Source: Pseudomonadota bacterium
GTDB taxonomy: Bacteria; Pseudomonadota; Gammaproteobacteria; Burkholderiales; Burkholderiaceae_F
Length of the DNA stretch: 64,000 nt
Direction: 5' to 3'
Assembly (NCBI GenBank): GCA_021825945.1
Contig: JAKAFN010000006.1
Coordinates: 1 to 64,000, forward strand
A program made the position numbers and the translations under genes. Positions 25,324 to 33,921 of the stretch are shown here, in pieces (positions within the stretch are counted from its first letter, which is position 1; every line of letters begins with the position of its first letter). The notes beneath the pieces were generated by a model, which did no database searches, was not told the DNA's origin, and saw nothing but the letters and a program-made list of their open reading frames with translations.

Positions 25324-28300
25324 TCAGCTGCACGCCCCCGTCTCGCCGCAGGCGGTACAGAACGAACAGCCGTCGCGGCGGATCACCGCAGCGGCGCCGC
25401 AGGATGGGCAGACCGTGCCTTTGATCGGTGCCGCGCCGCGTTCGACCGTCTGGCGCATCTCGGGCATCGCCAGGATGCCTACCGAGCGGATCGCGCGGCC
25501 GTCGGCATCGAGGATGCCCAGCACCTTGTAGCGATGCAGCAGCAGCGTCGCGATGTAGGCGACCGTACTGGCATAGAGCGCGGAGCGGTCGGCGCCCGGA
25601 ACCGGCGCCCAGAAATCCCCGTTCTGCTCGCCGAAGTCGAGCAGCTTGCGGAGCTTCATGCCGATCCAGTTGGCATCGATCACGCGCATGTCGAGCGATA
25701 GCAGCTTGCACAGGCCATCGAGTACGCGCGGGTATTCCCCCGCAAGCCAGATCGAATACGGCCGGCGGCTGCCGTCGGGCAGCGAGAGCTCCTTGACGCC
25801 GAGCACGAAATCGTCGCCGGTGTTCGGGTTGTTGATGTCGACCGTCCAGCTCAGCGTGCCGGACGGACCGGCCTTGGGCTCCTTTTTCGAGAAGAGCGCA
25901 TCCAGCACCGGGGTCGGCTGTCCGGGGATCTCCTGGAAGGTTCCGAGCTGGTCGCAGCGCCAGCGTACGATCTGTGCGAACGCCGCGACGACGCCGGCGA
26001 CCCATGCCGGCTCGCCGTGCGGCGGAAAGGCGACGGAAAACCCTTGTTCGTCGCGCGCCTTGGCCAGGGCGTCGAGTTTCATGCGCAGCCAGGCGCGGTC
26101 TTCGGAGCGCATGTCCATCGACAGCGACTTGGCGATGGCGCCCAGGCCGCGCGGCTGTTCCGAACCGTTGACCCAAACCTCGAACGGGCGCGGCGGCTCC
26201 CCGGTCTGGCCGATGAAGATCGCGAACGACTCGCGGCGCGACGGGATCTCGACCAGGTAGGTCCAGGCGAGATTGCCCTCGGCGAGTTCGGGGCGCCCCG
26301 GCCATTTGAGGCTGGCCAGTGCCGGCTCGGGCGTGAAGTCGAGTCGCACGCGGCGGTTGGCATCGTCGGGCTCGGGCGAGCCGGCCGCCGAGCCCAGGCC
26401 CTGTTTTGCAACGGAGAGGACTTCCCCGGTCACCTGGTTCGGCCGGTAGGTCGTGATGCCCTTGAGCCCGGCCTTCCACGCCGCGCGGTAGATGTCGCGG
26501 AAATCCCCGAACGGATAGTCCTCGGGAACGTTGATGGTCTTGCTGACCGCCGCGTCGACGAACGGCTGCACCGCGGCGATCATCCGCATGTGGTCGAGGG
26601 CCGCCATTTCGAGCGCGCCGACGAAACTCTCGGGCAGGTGTTCGGCGTCGCCGCCGAGGTGCTTGTAGAGGCGGAAGGCGTAATCCTCGACTTCGTATTC
26701 CTGGCGGCTGCCGTCGGGCATGCGCTTCTTGCGCACGTAGGTCCACGAAAACGTCGGCTCGATGCCGCCCGAGACGTTGCCGGCAAAGGCGAGGGAGATC
26801 GTGCCGGTGGGCGCGATCGACAGCAGATGGGAATTGCGGATGCCATGCGTGCGGATTGCGGCCTGCAGCGCGGCCGGCAGGCGCGATGCGAAGTGCGGCG
26901 GCGCCAGATAGCGGTCGGCGTCGAAGGCGGGGAACGCGCCTTTTTCGCGCGCGAGTTCGACCGACGCCCGATATGCCGTATCGCGCATGCATTGCGCGAT
27001 CTCGGCCGCCTTCGCGCGCGCCGGTTCGCCGTCGTAGCGCAGTCCGAGCATGGTGAGCGCATTGCCCAGCCCGGTGAACCCCAGGCCGATGCGACGCTTG
27101 TTGCGTGCCTCGGCCTGCTGTTCCACCAGCGGCCAGAGGGTGATGTCGAGGACATTGTCGAGTGCCCGCACCGCCGTGCGCACGACGTCCTCGAACGCGG
27201 CGCGATCGAAGGCGGCCTCGGTGGTGAACGGGTCACGCACGAAGCGGGTGAGGTTGATCGAGCCGAGACAGCAGCAGCCGTAGGCGGGAAGCGGCTGCTC
27301 GCCGCATTGTCCGGTGACCAATCCGTTGAAGATCACGGTGTTGCGGTCGGCCTGGGTGGTATCGAAGACCGGCTCACGGCCGACGTAGGCGATGCGTGCC
27401 ACGTTGGTGGCAAATCGTTGCGTCTTGCGCAATATCCTGCCGGCAGCCCATGTCTGGTATTTCTGTCTCTTGGCATCGGTCAGGAATCCGATTTCGCGCA
27501 TGAAGCATTCCCGCGATTGCCCGTCGATGATCAGTTCCCAATCGGCTTGGCATGGGTCCGGGCGGTGGCCGCCGCGGCCGTCCGGAAGGATGCGCTTCGA
27601 TGCGTCGCGACGCTTGCGGATCCGGCAGAAGATGCCGAAATTCGCAAGTAGTACCTGCACGTCCTTCAGGAGGGCGGGGCAGCTCGACGCCAGGCGGATG
27701 GAGCACGACTGACGTTCCGAGGAGACGTCGATCGTTCCATCGGTTTGGAACAAGCCCTGCAGGTAGCCGCGCACGCAGGCCTCGGTGCCGCGCCAGATCA
27801 CCTCGGGAACGCGCAGTTTCGTTTCGGCGCAGAAACCGAAATGGTCGAGGTATCGGGCAAGCAAAACGGAGCGGATGAAAGCCTGCCGGCGGTTGGGTAC
27901 TGCGATCGGGGAGATTGCGCGAGGCGATTGTCCGGAGCGCGTCGCCGACTGCGACAGCAGCGCATCGATGGTCGCTGCCGTTTCCGCGGCGAGCGTTCGA
28001 TCGCCCCCCCGGAAATTGACGATGGCGGCGGTCTGTCCCTTCCCCCGGTTGGTGAAATGGCCGTCTCCGGCGATCAGCCCGATCAATGTCCCGAGCGCTT
28101 GGCTTCCCTCGACGCCGAATTGTCCTTTTCCCGACTGGACGAGAATTGCATCTCCCACCTTCAGCGACCGCAACTCGATTTTGCCGCGGGTGGTGAAAAA
28201 CGGGTGCCATGCCGTAGCCCGGATTTCATATCCGTCCACGGTCTCGATCTTGTATACGTCCGCGGCGCGGGAAGTCTGGAAGGCAGGCGTGGCCGGGCGC

Positions 28301-29286
28301 GTTTCCACGCCGGTTTCGCCGTGTTCCAGCGCGCGGCGGTCGGCAGTTACGGTCAGCGGTACGCCGGCGGCATGCAAGGCGCCGATGGATACCATGCCAT
28401 GCTGGGTGTGCAGCCGGGTGTCGGCGGTGACGCATGGGTTGGTCGCCGCGATCGTTTCGCAGTAGGAAAGGTTGTTGTCCTCGTTGACGCGGTCGATGAA
28501 GATCACGCCCGGCTCGGCATGATCGTAAGTCGAATGCATGATCTGGTCGAACAGTTCGCGCGCGCGCACGCTGCGATAGACCCAGTTGCCGTCGGGCCGC
28601 TGGCGCGCCGCGTCGCGATCGAAGGGTTCGGCGGCATGCCAGAGGTCGAACGGGGCATCGTCTTCGACCGCCCGCAGGAAGGCGTCGGTGACCGCGACCG
28701 ACATATTGAAGTTCGATAGCGATCCATCGCGTTTGGCGTGGATGAAATCCTCGATGTCCGGATGGTCGCAGCGCAGGATCCCCATCTGTGCACCGCGGCG
28801 CGCACCGGCCGACTCGAGCGTCTCGCAACTCTTGTCGAAGACGCGCATGTACGACAGCGGGCCGCTGGCGCGCGAGTGGGTGCCGTGGACCAGCGCGCCC
28901 CGGGGGCGGATGTAGGAGAAGTCGTATCCCACGCCGCCGCCGCGGCGCATCGTCTCGGCAGCCTGATTGAGCGCGAGGTAGATCGACGGGACGCCGTCGC
29001 GAACGCCGCTGATCGCGTCGCCCACCGGTTGCACGAAGCAGTTGATCAGCGTTGCCGAGAGCTCGGTTCCTGCCGCGGAATTGACGCGACCGCCCGGAAT
29101 GAACCCCGCTGCCATGGCGTCGAAGAATCGCCGCTCCCACTCCACGCGCAGCATCGGATCCTCGGCCGCGGCGAGCGCCCGTGCCACGCGGCGCCGGATG
29201 TCGTCGGCGGTCTGCTCATCGCCTTTGGCGTACTTCTCGCGCAACACGTCGACCGAGATCGTTTGCTCTTCCATCGAGGGGGGCAT
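25324..29286 (-). CDS. nrdJ: Vitamin B12-dependent (class II) ribonucleotide reductase, intein-interrupted
   Basis: Reduces ribonucleotides to deoxyribonucleotides using adenosylcobalamin to generate a thiyl radical. The precursor has 1320 residues from ATG 29286 (ATG 29274 and 29364 are alternatives) and is 944 residues without its intein. N-terminal features are REKYAKGDEQT, PGGRVNSAAGTE and INCFVQPVGDAISG. The active-site NPCGEQPLPAYG is split by the intein between Pro and Cys, at precursor residues 284 and 661. RGGGVGYDFSYIRPRG and GTISLAFAGNVSGGIEP are typical of class II enzymes. Two similar TSCPD-type domains follow, then a C-terminal CPSCGAA...CTACGETGACS zinc or redox tail. The gene diverges from cysB. 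Confidence 0.95.
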   Translation of the reverse strand: MPPSMEEQTISVDVLREKYAKGDEQTADDIRRRVARALAAAEDPMLRVEWERRFFDAMAAGFIPGGRVNSAAGTELSATLINCFVQPVGDAISGVRDGVPSIYLALNQAAETMRRGGGVGYDFSYIRPRGALVHGTHSRASGPLSYMRVFDKSCETLESAGARRGAQMGILRCDHPDIEDFIHAKRDGSLSNFNMSVAVTDAFLRAVEDDAPFDLWHAAEPFDRDAARQRPDGNWVYRSVRARELFDQIMHSTYDHAEPGVIFIDRVNEDNNLSYCETIAATNPCVTADTRLHTQHGMVSIGALHAAGVPLTVTADRRALEHGETGVETRPATPAFQTSRAADVYKIETVDGYEIRATAWHPFFTTRGKIELRSLKVGDAILVQSGKGQFGVEGSQALGTLIGLIAGDGHFTNRGKGQTAAIVNFRGGDRTLAAETAATIDALLSQSATRSGQSPRAISPIAVPNRRQAFIRSVLLARYLDHFGFCAETKLRVPEVIWRGTEACVRGYLQGLFQTDGTIDVSSERQSCSIRLASSCPALLKDVQVLLANFGIFCRIRKRRDASKRILPDGRGGHRPDPCQADWELIIDGQSRECFMREIGFLTDAKRQKYQTWAAGRILRKTQRFATNVARIAYVGREPVFDTTQADRNTVIFNGLVTGQCGEQPLPAYGCCCLGSINLTRFVRDPFTTEAAFDRAAFEDVVRTAVRALDNVLDITLWPLVEQQAEARNKRRIGLGFTGLGNALTMLGLRYDGEPARAKAAEIAQCMRDTAYRASVELAREKGAFPAFDADRYLAPPHFASRLPAALQAAIRTHGIRNSHLLSIAPTGTISLAFAGNVSGGIEPTFSWTYVRKKRMPDGSRQEYEVEDYAFRLYKHLGGDAEHLPESFVGALEMAALDHMRMIAAVQPFVDAAVSKTINVPEDYPFGDFRDIYRAAWKAGLKGITTYRPNQVTGEVLSVAKQGLGSAAGSPEPDDANRRVRLDFTPEPALASLKWPGRPELAEGNLAWTYLVEIPSRRESFAIFIGQTGEPPRPFEVWVNGSEQPRGLGAIAKSLSMDMRSEDRAWLRMKLDALAKARDEQGFSVAFPPHGEPAWVAGVVAAFAQIVRWRCDQLGTFQEIPGQPTPVLDALFSKKEPKAGPSGTLSWTVDINNPNTGDDFVLGVKELSLPDGSRRPYSIWLAGEYPRVLDGLCKLLSLDMRVIDANWIGMKLRKLLDFGEQNGDFWAPVPGADRSALYASTVAYIATLLLHRYKVLGILDADGRAIRSVGILAMPEMRQTVERGAAPIKGTVCPSCGAAAVIRRDGCSFCTACGETGACS
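27307..28434 (-). mobile_element. Intein with LAGLIDADG homing endonuclease in NrdJ
   Basis: A 376-residue in-frame insertion, from Cys (codon 28434-28432) to Gln (27309-27307). Block A is CVTADTRLHTQHG; block B is GYEIRATAWHPFFT with the Thr and His of splicing domains at intein residues 74 and 77. The endonuclease motifs are LIGLIAGDGHF (about 117-127) and GYLQGLFQTDGTI (about 223-235). Block F is EPVFDTT and block G is NGLVTGQ. The residue after the junction is the Cys of NPCGE, so it serves both as splicing nucleophile and as the reductase radical cysteine. The usual penultimate His and terminal Asn are replaced by Gly and Gln. Confidence 0.93.
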
Positions 29287-29407
29287 GGGTTCGCGGTTCA
29301 CGATGTCGTCGCCTGGGATTGGAAGGGACGGGGGAAAGTGTATTCCTGTCCTTCCGGCGCGCACACCCGCATGCGCCGGACCAGGGATCGGCGCTATCGC
29401 ATATTCC

Positions 29408-29436
29408 TTGACACGATTTCGGCGCTGGGATATTGA
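29408..29436 (+). promoter_or_regulatory. Probable sigma-70 promoter of cysB
   Basis: An exact TTGACA at 29408-29413 is followed after 17 bases by TATTGA at 29431-29436. Transcription would start around 29443, only a few bases before the cysB ATG at 29445, giving a very short or absent leader. No ribosome site is seen before that ATG. Confidence 0.5.
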
Positions 29437-29444
29437 TTCGTCGC

Positions 29445-30389
29445 ATGAACCTGCAACAATTCCGCTATCTTCGCGAAGCCGCCCGCCAGAAGCTCAATCT
29501 CACCGCGGCGGCACGCGCCTTGCACACGTCGCAGCCGGGTGTCTCCAAGGCGATCATCGAGTTGGAAGAGGAACTGGGCGTTTCGATCTTCGCCCGGCAC
29601 GGCAAGCGCATCCTGGGGTTGACCCCGCCGGGCCAGCAGGTGCTCGATGCCGCCGAGCGCATCGCCGGCGAGATCGACAACCTCAAGAAGCTCGCGCGCG
29701 ACTATGCCGGTAGCCCGGAGGGGACGCTGCGCGTGGCGACCACGCACACCCAGGCGCGCTACGTCCTGCCCGAGGTCGTGCAGCGATTCGTGCGCAAGTA
29801 TCCGCAGGTGCGGCTGAAACTTTTGCAGGGAAATCCGCCGCAGATCGCAGCGATGCTGATCGGCGGTCAGGCCGATGTCGGGATCGCCACGGAAACGCTG
29901 GTCGATACGCCGGGGCTCGACACCATTCCGGTGTTCCGCTGGGAGCACGTCGCCGTCGTTCCTGCCGGGCACCCGTTGGCGCGCTTCGCCGCGCATCCGG
30001 GAAAGATCACGCTGAAAGATCTCGGACGTCATCCCCTCGTGACTTATGAAGCGCACTTTTCCGGCCGCAGCCGCATCGATCAGGCGTTCGCCGATGCGGA
30101 GATCGAGCCGTCGGTGGTGCTCGAGGCGATCGACGCCGACGTCATCAAGACCTATGCCCAGGCCGGCCTCGGGGTGGGCATCGTTGCGGGACTGGCCACC
30201 GATCGCAACGGCAGCGCGAACGGACTCACGGTGATCCCGTGCGGCCACCTGTTCGGACCGAATACCACGCGCCTCGCCGTCAAGCAGGGCGCCTATCTGC
30301 GCGGCTTCGTGTATGCCTTCGTCGAGATGATCGCGCCGGGTTGGGATCGGCGGAAGATCGAGGAAGAGTTCGGGAAAAAAAGAACCTGA
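29445..30389 (+). CDS. cysB: CysB-like LysR-type transcriptional regulator
   Basis: A 314-residue LysR regulator of the CysB/Cbl branch, which activates sulfate assimilation genes with O- or N-acetylserine as inducer. The N-terminal winged helix-turn-helix is MNLQQFRYLREAARQKLNLT, with TSQPGVSKAIIELEEELG as the recognition region. The effector domain has RVATTHTQARYVLPEVV, whose Thr-rich loop is the sulfate/acetylserine pocket in CysB, and DADVIKTYAQAGLGVGIV. Start ATG 29445 gives the usual CysB N-terminus; an ATG 12 bases upstream lies within the putative -10 box. The serine acetyltransferase that makes the inducer precursor is encoded at 62739 in the same window. The gene diverges from nrdJ. 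Confidence 0.9.
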   Translation: MNLQQFRYLREAARQKLNLTAAARALHTSQPGVSKAIIELEEELGVSIFARHGKRILGLTPPGQQVLDAAERIAGEIDNLKKLARDYAGSPEGTLRVATTHTQARYVLPEVVQRFVRKYPQVRLKLLQGNPPQIAAMLIGGQADVGIATETLVDTPGLDTIPVFRWEHVAVVPAGHPLARFAAHPGKITLKDLGRHPLVTYEAHFSGRSRIDQAFADAEIEPSVVLEAIDADVIKTYAQAGLGVGIVAGLATDRNGSANGLTVIPCGHLFGPNTTRLAVKQGAYLRGFVYAFVEMIAPGWDRRKIEEEFGKKRT

Positions 30390-30484
30390 GGGGAATGCCG
30401 GTCGCGAATTTTCCGCCGGCGACGTGCACCGCCCGAGAGACGAAGCGCCGCCCGTTATCGCGGGGTCTGCAATTTCCCATCCTC

Positions 30485-30560
30485 GCCATTGCGAGGCCCG
30501 CAGGGCCGTGGCGATCCAGCCAGCCCACCGGATTGCTTCGGGCTTCGCCCTCGCAATGAC
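30485..30560 (+). repeat. Dispersed palindromic repeat, family A, copy 2
   Basis: A 76-base copy with left end GCCATTGCGAGGCCCGCAGG and right end GGCTTCGCCCTCGCAATGAC. The arms CATTGCGAG and CTCGCAATG are perfectly complementary. It lies between the converging cysB gene and the three-gene minus-strand operon, ten bases from the latter's last stop, and could end transcription from both sides. Confidence 0.8.
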
Positions 30561-30569
30561 GATTGTTTG

Positions 30570-31055
30570 TCAGTTTCCCGATTTTCCGGTCGAGCGGCCG
30601 GAGCGCACGAAACCCTTGGCGTCGCGGACCAGCGTTTTGGTCCGGACGGCGGTGATGATCGCCTGATGCAGGGCCGCCTCGGCCTTCTTGCGGTCCGGCG
30701 CGGCCAGCGTGCCCGCGTATCCCTTGGCCTCCATCACGGCGTGGACGACCTCGGCGGGGCGCATCGATCCCTTGAGTACGCGGCCGATCCACTGTGCGGT
30801 TTCGCCGCGGGCAAACCATTTCTTGCGTTGTGAACCGCCGGCGGCGCGGTTTCCCGCTTTCGTTGTGGGCGATGCGGTTTTTTCGGAGACGACGGTGACC
30901 GGCCGCTCACGCAGCGACTCCATCTGCGCGTGGCGCGCGAGCAGGTACAGGATCTGCTGGTTGATTTCCGTCAGACGCTGATGGATTTGCGACGCATCCG
31001 CTTGGAGGCGGCGCTGTTCGTCGAAAAGAGAGTCGAGGCTCGGCAGGCGGGACAT
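30570..31055 (-). CDS. Uncharacterised coiled-coil protein with C-terminal helix-turn-helix-like region
   Basis: A 161-residue protein I do not recognise. Residues about 5-45 (LFDEQRRLQADASQIHQRL and onward) form a likely coiled coil. A flexible, positively charged linker follows at about 50-78. The C-terminal 70 residues contain WFARGETAQWIGRVLKGSM and PAEVVHAVMEAKGYAGTL, then ALHQAIITAVRTKTLVRDA, which looks like a winged helix with a basic tail. A DNA- or RNA-binding role is possible but unproven. It is third in an operon behind an ATP-grasp ligase, 20 bases downstream, and ends just before a palindromic repeat. Confidence 0.7.
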   Translation of the reverse strand: MSRLPSLDSLFDEQRRLQADASQIHQRLTEINQQILYLLARHAQMESLRERPVTVVSEKTASPTTKAGNRAAGGSQRKKWFARGETAQWIGRVLKGSMRPAEVVHAVMEAKGYAGTLAAPDRKKAEAALHQAIITAVRTKTLVRDAKGFVRSGRSTGKSGN

Positions 31056-31075
31056 GTGGGCAGGAGGGGTCCGGG

Positions 31076-32365
31076 CTATGAAAGCTCCATCCTACTCGGA
31101 ATTGCCCGCACGGACGGTTGTGCGCGTGGCGTGATTCGGATTCGGGTTGCCGCCAGATAGGATTCGGCGGCGGCGTCGGCGTCGTCCTCACAGGTCGCGG
31201 TGGCGATGATGTATCCGATGCGGTCGCCATTATGTTGCGGGGGGCGGACGGCGTCGCCGGGGCCGCGCAGCAGCACGACGCGCTGCACCGCCGGGGTGTC
31301 GTGCGACGGCAGGTCGACGCCCTCCAGGATGCCTTCGGTGTCGGCGACCAGCCAGCGGATGGTGCTGAAGGCTTGCGGCGACACGGCGGCGAGATCGTCG
31401 AGCGACTCGCCCCGGTGCAGGCGGATCAGTTCGGCGTAGATCGAGCGGCCGAAGGCGTAGCCCATCTGGTACGGGATCTGCGCGCTGACCAGGCGGGGAT
31501 TGATCTCCACCAGCGCCGGGCCATCGGGACCCAGGATCATTTCGATATGGCACGCGCCGAAGTCGAACCCGACGGCATCGAGCAGGCGCTCGGCGTACCG
31601 CTCCAGCACGGCGACATCGCGGCGCCGGCTCGGGAAGCAACTGCCCCGGAACGCGAAGGAGGGCGGCGCGAAGCGTTCCTTGGCGTTGACGCCGAGGAAG
31701 ATGCGGCGGGAGCCCTGCACGAACAGGTCGCAGCCGACCATGGCGCCGGTGACATATCGTTCGACCAGCAGGCGGCCGCCGGCGCGCACGCCGAAGCCGT
31801 AATCCGTGGCGGTGTCGCCCTCGGCATCGAGGGTGGCGCAGAGGCGATCGACGTCGTCCGGCGTGCGCAGCAAGGTCACGTCCTGCGATCCATAGCCGTC
31901 GGCGGGTTTGACGATCAGCGGCAGGCCCAGTTCGGCGACCGCAGTGCGCAGTTCGGTGGCGCCGCCGATCTCGGCGAAGGGCGGCTGCGGGATGCCGTGG
32001 GCGCGCAGCGCCGTCCGCACCGCCGCCTTGTCGCGCAGAAGACGCGCCGCCGCAGGCGACAGGAACGGCAGGCCCAGTTCTTGCGCCAGCACGCTGGCGT
32101 CGACGATACGGATGTCGATCAGGCAGATCAGGGCGTCGAACCGATCCGCGTGGTGGATGGCCGCGGCGGCATCGCGCAGGCGTTCCGGGGTCCACGGTCG
32201 CACTTCGATCGCCCGGTGGATCCGTTGCCATGCCGGATCGCCAAGGCGCCGGTAATGCCCGGCGTCGGCGGTGAACAGGGTCAGCCGGTGGCCGAGGGCG
32301 CAGGCGTCGTCGACGATGCCGAAGTCGTTGCCGCCGGGAAGGTCGAAGAGCAGCAGGTGGGCCAT
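31076..32365 (-). CDS. ATP-grasp domain ligase
   Basis: A 429-residue cytoplasmic ATP-dependent carboxylate-amine or thiol ligase. Typical features are a Rossmann-like N-terminal domain (MAHLLLFDLPGGNDFG), a linker with LPFLSPAAARLLRDKAAVRTA, the ATP-binding LPLIVKPADGYGSQDV loop, and the metal-binding ALVEINPRLVSAQIPYQMGY. The C-terminal domain resembles L-amino acid ligases and carnosine-synthase-like enzymes. The substrates cannot be read from sequence. It lies five bases after a flavin reductase gene and 20 before a coiled-coil protein gene, so the three are probably co-expressed. Confidence 0.85.
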   Translation of the reverse strand: MAHLLLFDLPGGNDFGIVDDACALGHRLTLFTADAGHYRRLGDPAWQRIHRAIEVRPWTPERLRDAAAAIHHADRFDALICLIDIRIVDASVLAQELGLPFLSPAAARLLRDKAAVRTALRAHGIPQPPFAEIGGATELRTAVAELGLPLIVKPADGYGSQDVTLLRTPDDVDRLCATLDAEGDTATDYGFGVRAGGRLLVERYVTGAMVGCDLFVQGSRRIFLGVNAKERFAPPSFAFRGSCFPSRRRDVAVLERYAERLLDAVGFDFGACHIEMILGPDGPALVEINPRLVSAQIPYQMGYAFGRSIYAELIRLHRGESLDDLAAVSPQAFSTIRWLVADTEGILEGVDLPSHDTPAVQRVVLLRGPGDAVRPPQHNGDRIGYIIATATCEDDADAAAESYLAATRIRITPRAQPSVRAIPSRMELS

Positions 32366-32370
32366 GGGAT

Positions 32371-32982
32371 TCAGGCGTCGGCGCGGGGCTTGCGCAGCGC
32401 CGATGCGAGGTCGACGAAGTCCTGGGCGACACGCCGCACATGTGCCTCGAAATCGGGTTCGAATCCATAGCCTTCGGGCGTCTGCCAATGATCGGCGTGG
32501 GCGACGCAGATGGTCTCGGCATGGACCAGCGCGCCGACGTAGGCGAACAGCGCGCGCGTGCTCTGCAGTCCGAGCAGGCCGCCGCTCCAGCCGGTGGAGG
32601 CGCTCAGTAGTAGCACCGGCTTGTGGCGCAGCGCCCATCGGTCGGCGTAGTCCGGGTCGATGCGCGGCAGGCGCGAGAGCCAGTCGATGGTGTTCTTGAG
32701 ATACGGGGCGACGCCACCGTTGTATTCCGGCGAGGCGATCAGCATCCCGTCGGCGGTTGCCACCCGCTCGTGCAAGGCGACGAGCTCGGCGCGGATCGCG
32801 GGGTCGCCTTCCAGATCCTGGTTGAACATCGGCAGGCGGAGCGGATCCGGTTCGAGAAACGCGACGTGGCAACCAGGGCTCAGGCCGGCGGCGACGTGTT
32901 GCAGCAGGCGCCGCTGGTGCGATTCGCGGCGCAGGCTGCCGGCGAAGGCGATCAAGGTTGGCGGGCGGGCGGCAGTGTCCAT
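32371..32982 (-). CDS. NADPH-dependent FMN reductase (flavodoxin-like)
   Basis: A 203-residue enzyme of the NADPH-FMN/chromate/quinone reductase group. The flavin-phosphate loop is at FAGSLRRESHQRRLLQ (about residues 13-28), and the signature ASPEYNGGVAPYLKNTIDWL at about 83-102 binds the isoalloxazine ring. The rest is flavodoxin-like. Members reduce quinones, chromate or free FMN. It is first in a minus-strand operon with an ATP-grasp ligase and an unknown coiled-coil protein, and diverges from DUF2844 across a 457-base gap. Confidence 0.88.
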   Translation of the reverse strand: MDTAARPPTLIAFAGSLRRESHQRRLLQHVAAGLSPGCHVAFLEPDPLRLPMFNQDLEGDPAIRAELVALHERVATADGMLIASPEYNGGVAPYLKNTIDWLSRLPRIDPDYADRWALRHKPVLLLSASTGWSGGLLGLQSTRALFAYVGALVHAETICVAHADHWQTPEGYGFEPDFEAHVRRVAQDFVDLASALRKPRADA

Positions 32983-33439
32983 GCCGGGAACTCCTTGGGG
33001 AACGGGGATTGGGGGGCATTGCCGATTACGGCGACGGCGCGGGGATTTATATCGGCATTCCGGTGGCCGGGATCCGATCGTCAGCCGATCGGAAGCCGGT
33101 CAGTTCCGGATTTCTGCAAACCGGATTTCCGAAATCCCTTGGCCATCCGCGACCGGGAAACCTCGCCTTCGCGAGGCCCGCAGGGCCGCGGCGATCCAGA
33201 AAACGGCGGGATTGCTTCGGGCTTTGCCCTCGCAATGACGGTTTCTCCGCGTCCGGCGTCGCCCTCCCCATCACGGTTGCTCCGCGAGCGAGGGTCGTTC
33301 CATCCATGACGGGGATTCCATTCGAGACGGCCGTTCCGTCGATGGCGGGCCGTCCGCTGGGGACGGCTACGCGATTTCGGTTACGCAGGATCGTGGGTGA
33401 TATGCTTTCCCTTCGGATTCTTTCCCGTCAGGAGTTCAG
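32983..33439. other. Intergenic region, 457 bases
   Basis: A divergent gap between the flavin reductase operon and the DUF2844 gene. Apart from the family A repeat at 33167-33239 I see no gene. GTTGCTCCGCGAGCGAGGG and nearby stretches are GC-rich and repetitive, but no clear promoter or riboswitch can be named. Confidence 0.5.
33167..33239 (+). repeat. Dispersed palindromic repeat, family A, copy 3
   Basis: A copy of about 73 bases: the left half CTTCGCGAGGCCCGCAGGGC has lost part of its end, while the right half GGGCTTTGCCCTCGCAATGA is intact. It has the same orientation as the copy at 30485 and lies in the divergent gap before DUF2844. Confidence 0.75.
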
Positions 33440-33913
33440 GTGGGCGTTCGGTTTCGGGGTGGGCAGCATCGGTGGTTGCCATGTTTCGGGGGCGCTGTAT
33501 TGGCATGCATCCCCCTTTGGGCCCATGCGGCATTGGGCGACACCGTACAGTCGGTGGCGGCGGACCGCATGAAGTTGCATGCCGCGACGTCGCAGAGCCG
33601 CACGGCAGCCGGTTACACCATGCAGGAAATGACGCTGCCGTCGGGAACCGTGATCCGGGAGTTCATCTCGGCCTCGGGGATGGTGTTCGGCGTCGCGTGG
33701 CAGGGGCCGGCTCCGCCCGATCTGCAGCAGTTGCTCGGGCGGTATTTCCCGGGCTTCGCATCCGCGCCGCGCGGCCCGCACGGCCGCGGCTATGCGCGCA
33801 CCGAGCAGGGGAATCTCGTGGTGGAGAACACCGGGCATACCGGTGCCATGCACGGGCACGCCTACTTGACCGATGGCCTTCCGGCGGGAGTGAATCCCGC
33901 CGATATCTGGTAG
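33440..33913 (+). CDS. DUF2844 exported protein
   Basis: A 157-residue protein with a signal peptide (hydrophobic run FGGAVLACIPLWAHAALG, cleavage near AHAAL). The mature part has SGTVIREFISASGMVFGVAW and PDLQQLLGRYF, the recognisable core of DUF2844. The start is GTG 33440 with CAGGAG five bases ahead. It lies eight bases before the DUF3443 lipoprotein gene, and the two families are regularly found together in betaproteobacteria. Function unknown; as a small exported neighbour of a protease-like protein it could be a chaperone, propeptide or inhibitor, which is inference only. Confidence 0.82.
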   Translation: MGVRFRGGQHRWLPCFGGAVLACIPLWAHAALGDTVQSVAADRMKLHAATSQSRTAAGYTMQEMTLPSGTVIREFISASGMVFGVAWQGPAPPDLQQLLGRYFPGFASAPRGPHGRGYARTEQGNLVVENTGHTGAMHGHAYLTDGLPAGVNPADIW

Positions 33914-33921
33914 ATCCGTTC

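Noticed and set aside
26017..27651. A 544-codon plus-strand frame opposite nrdJ and its intein
   Set aside because: It crosses the extein-intein boundary on the antisense strand. A real gene would not be expected to ignore a mobile insertion.
27307..28434. Group I or II intron, or an insertion sequence, in nrdJ
   Set aside because: The insertion keeps the frame, begins with Cys, ends before Cys and carries protein-splicing blocks, so it is an intein.
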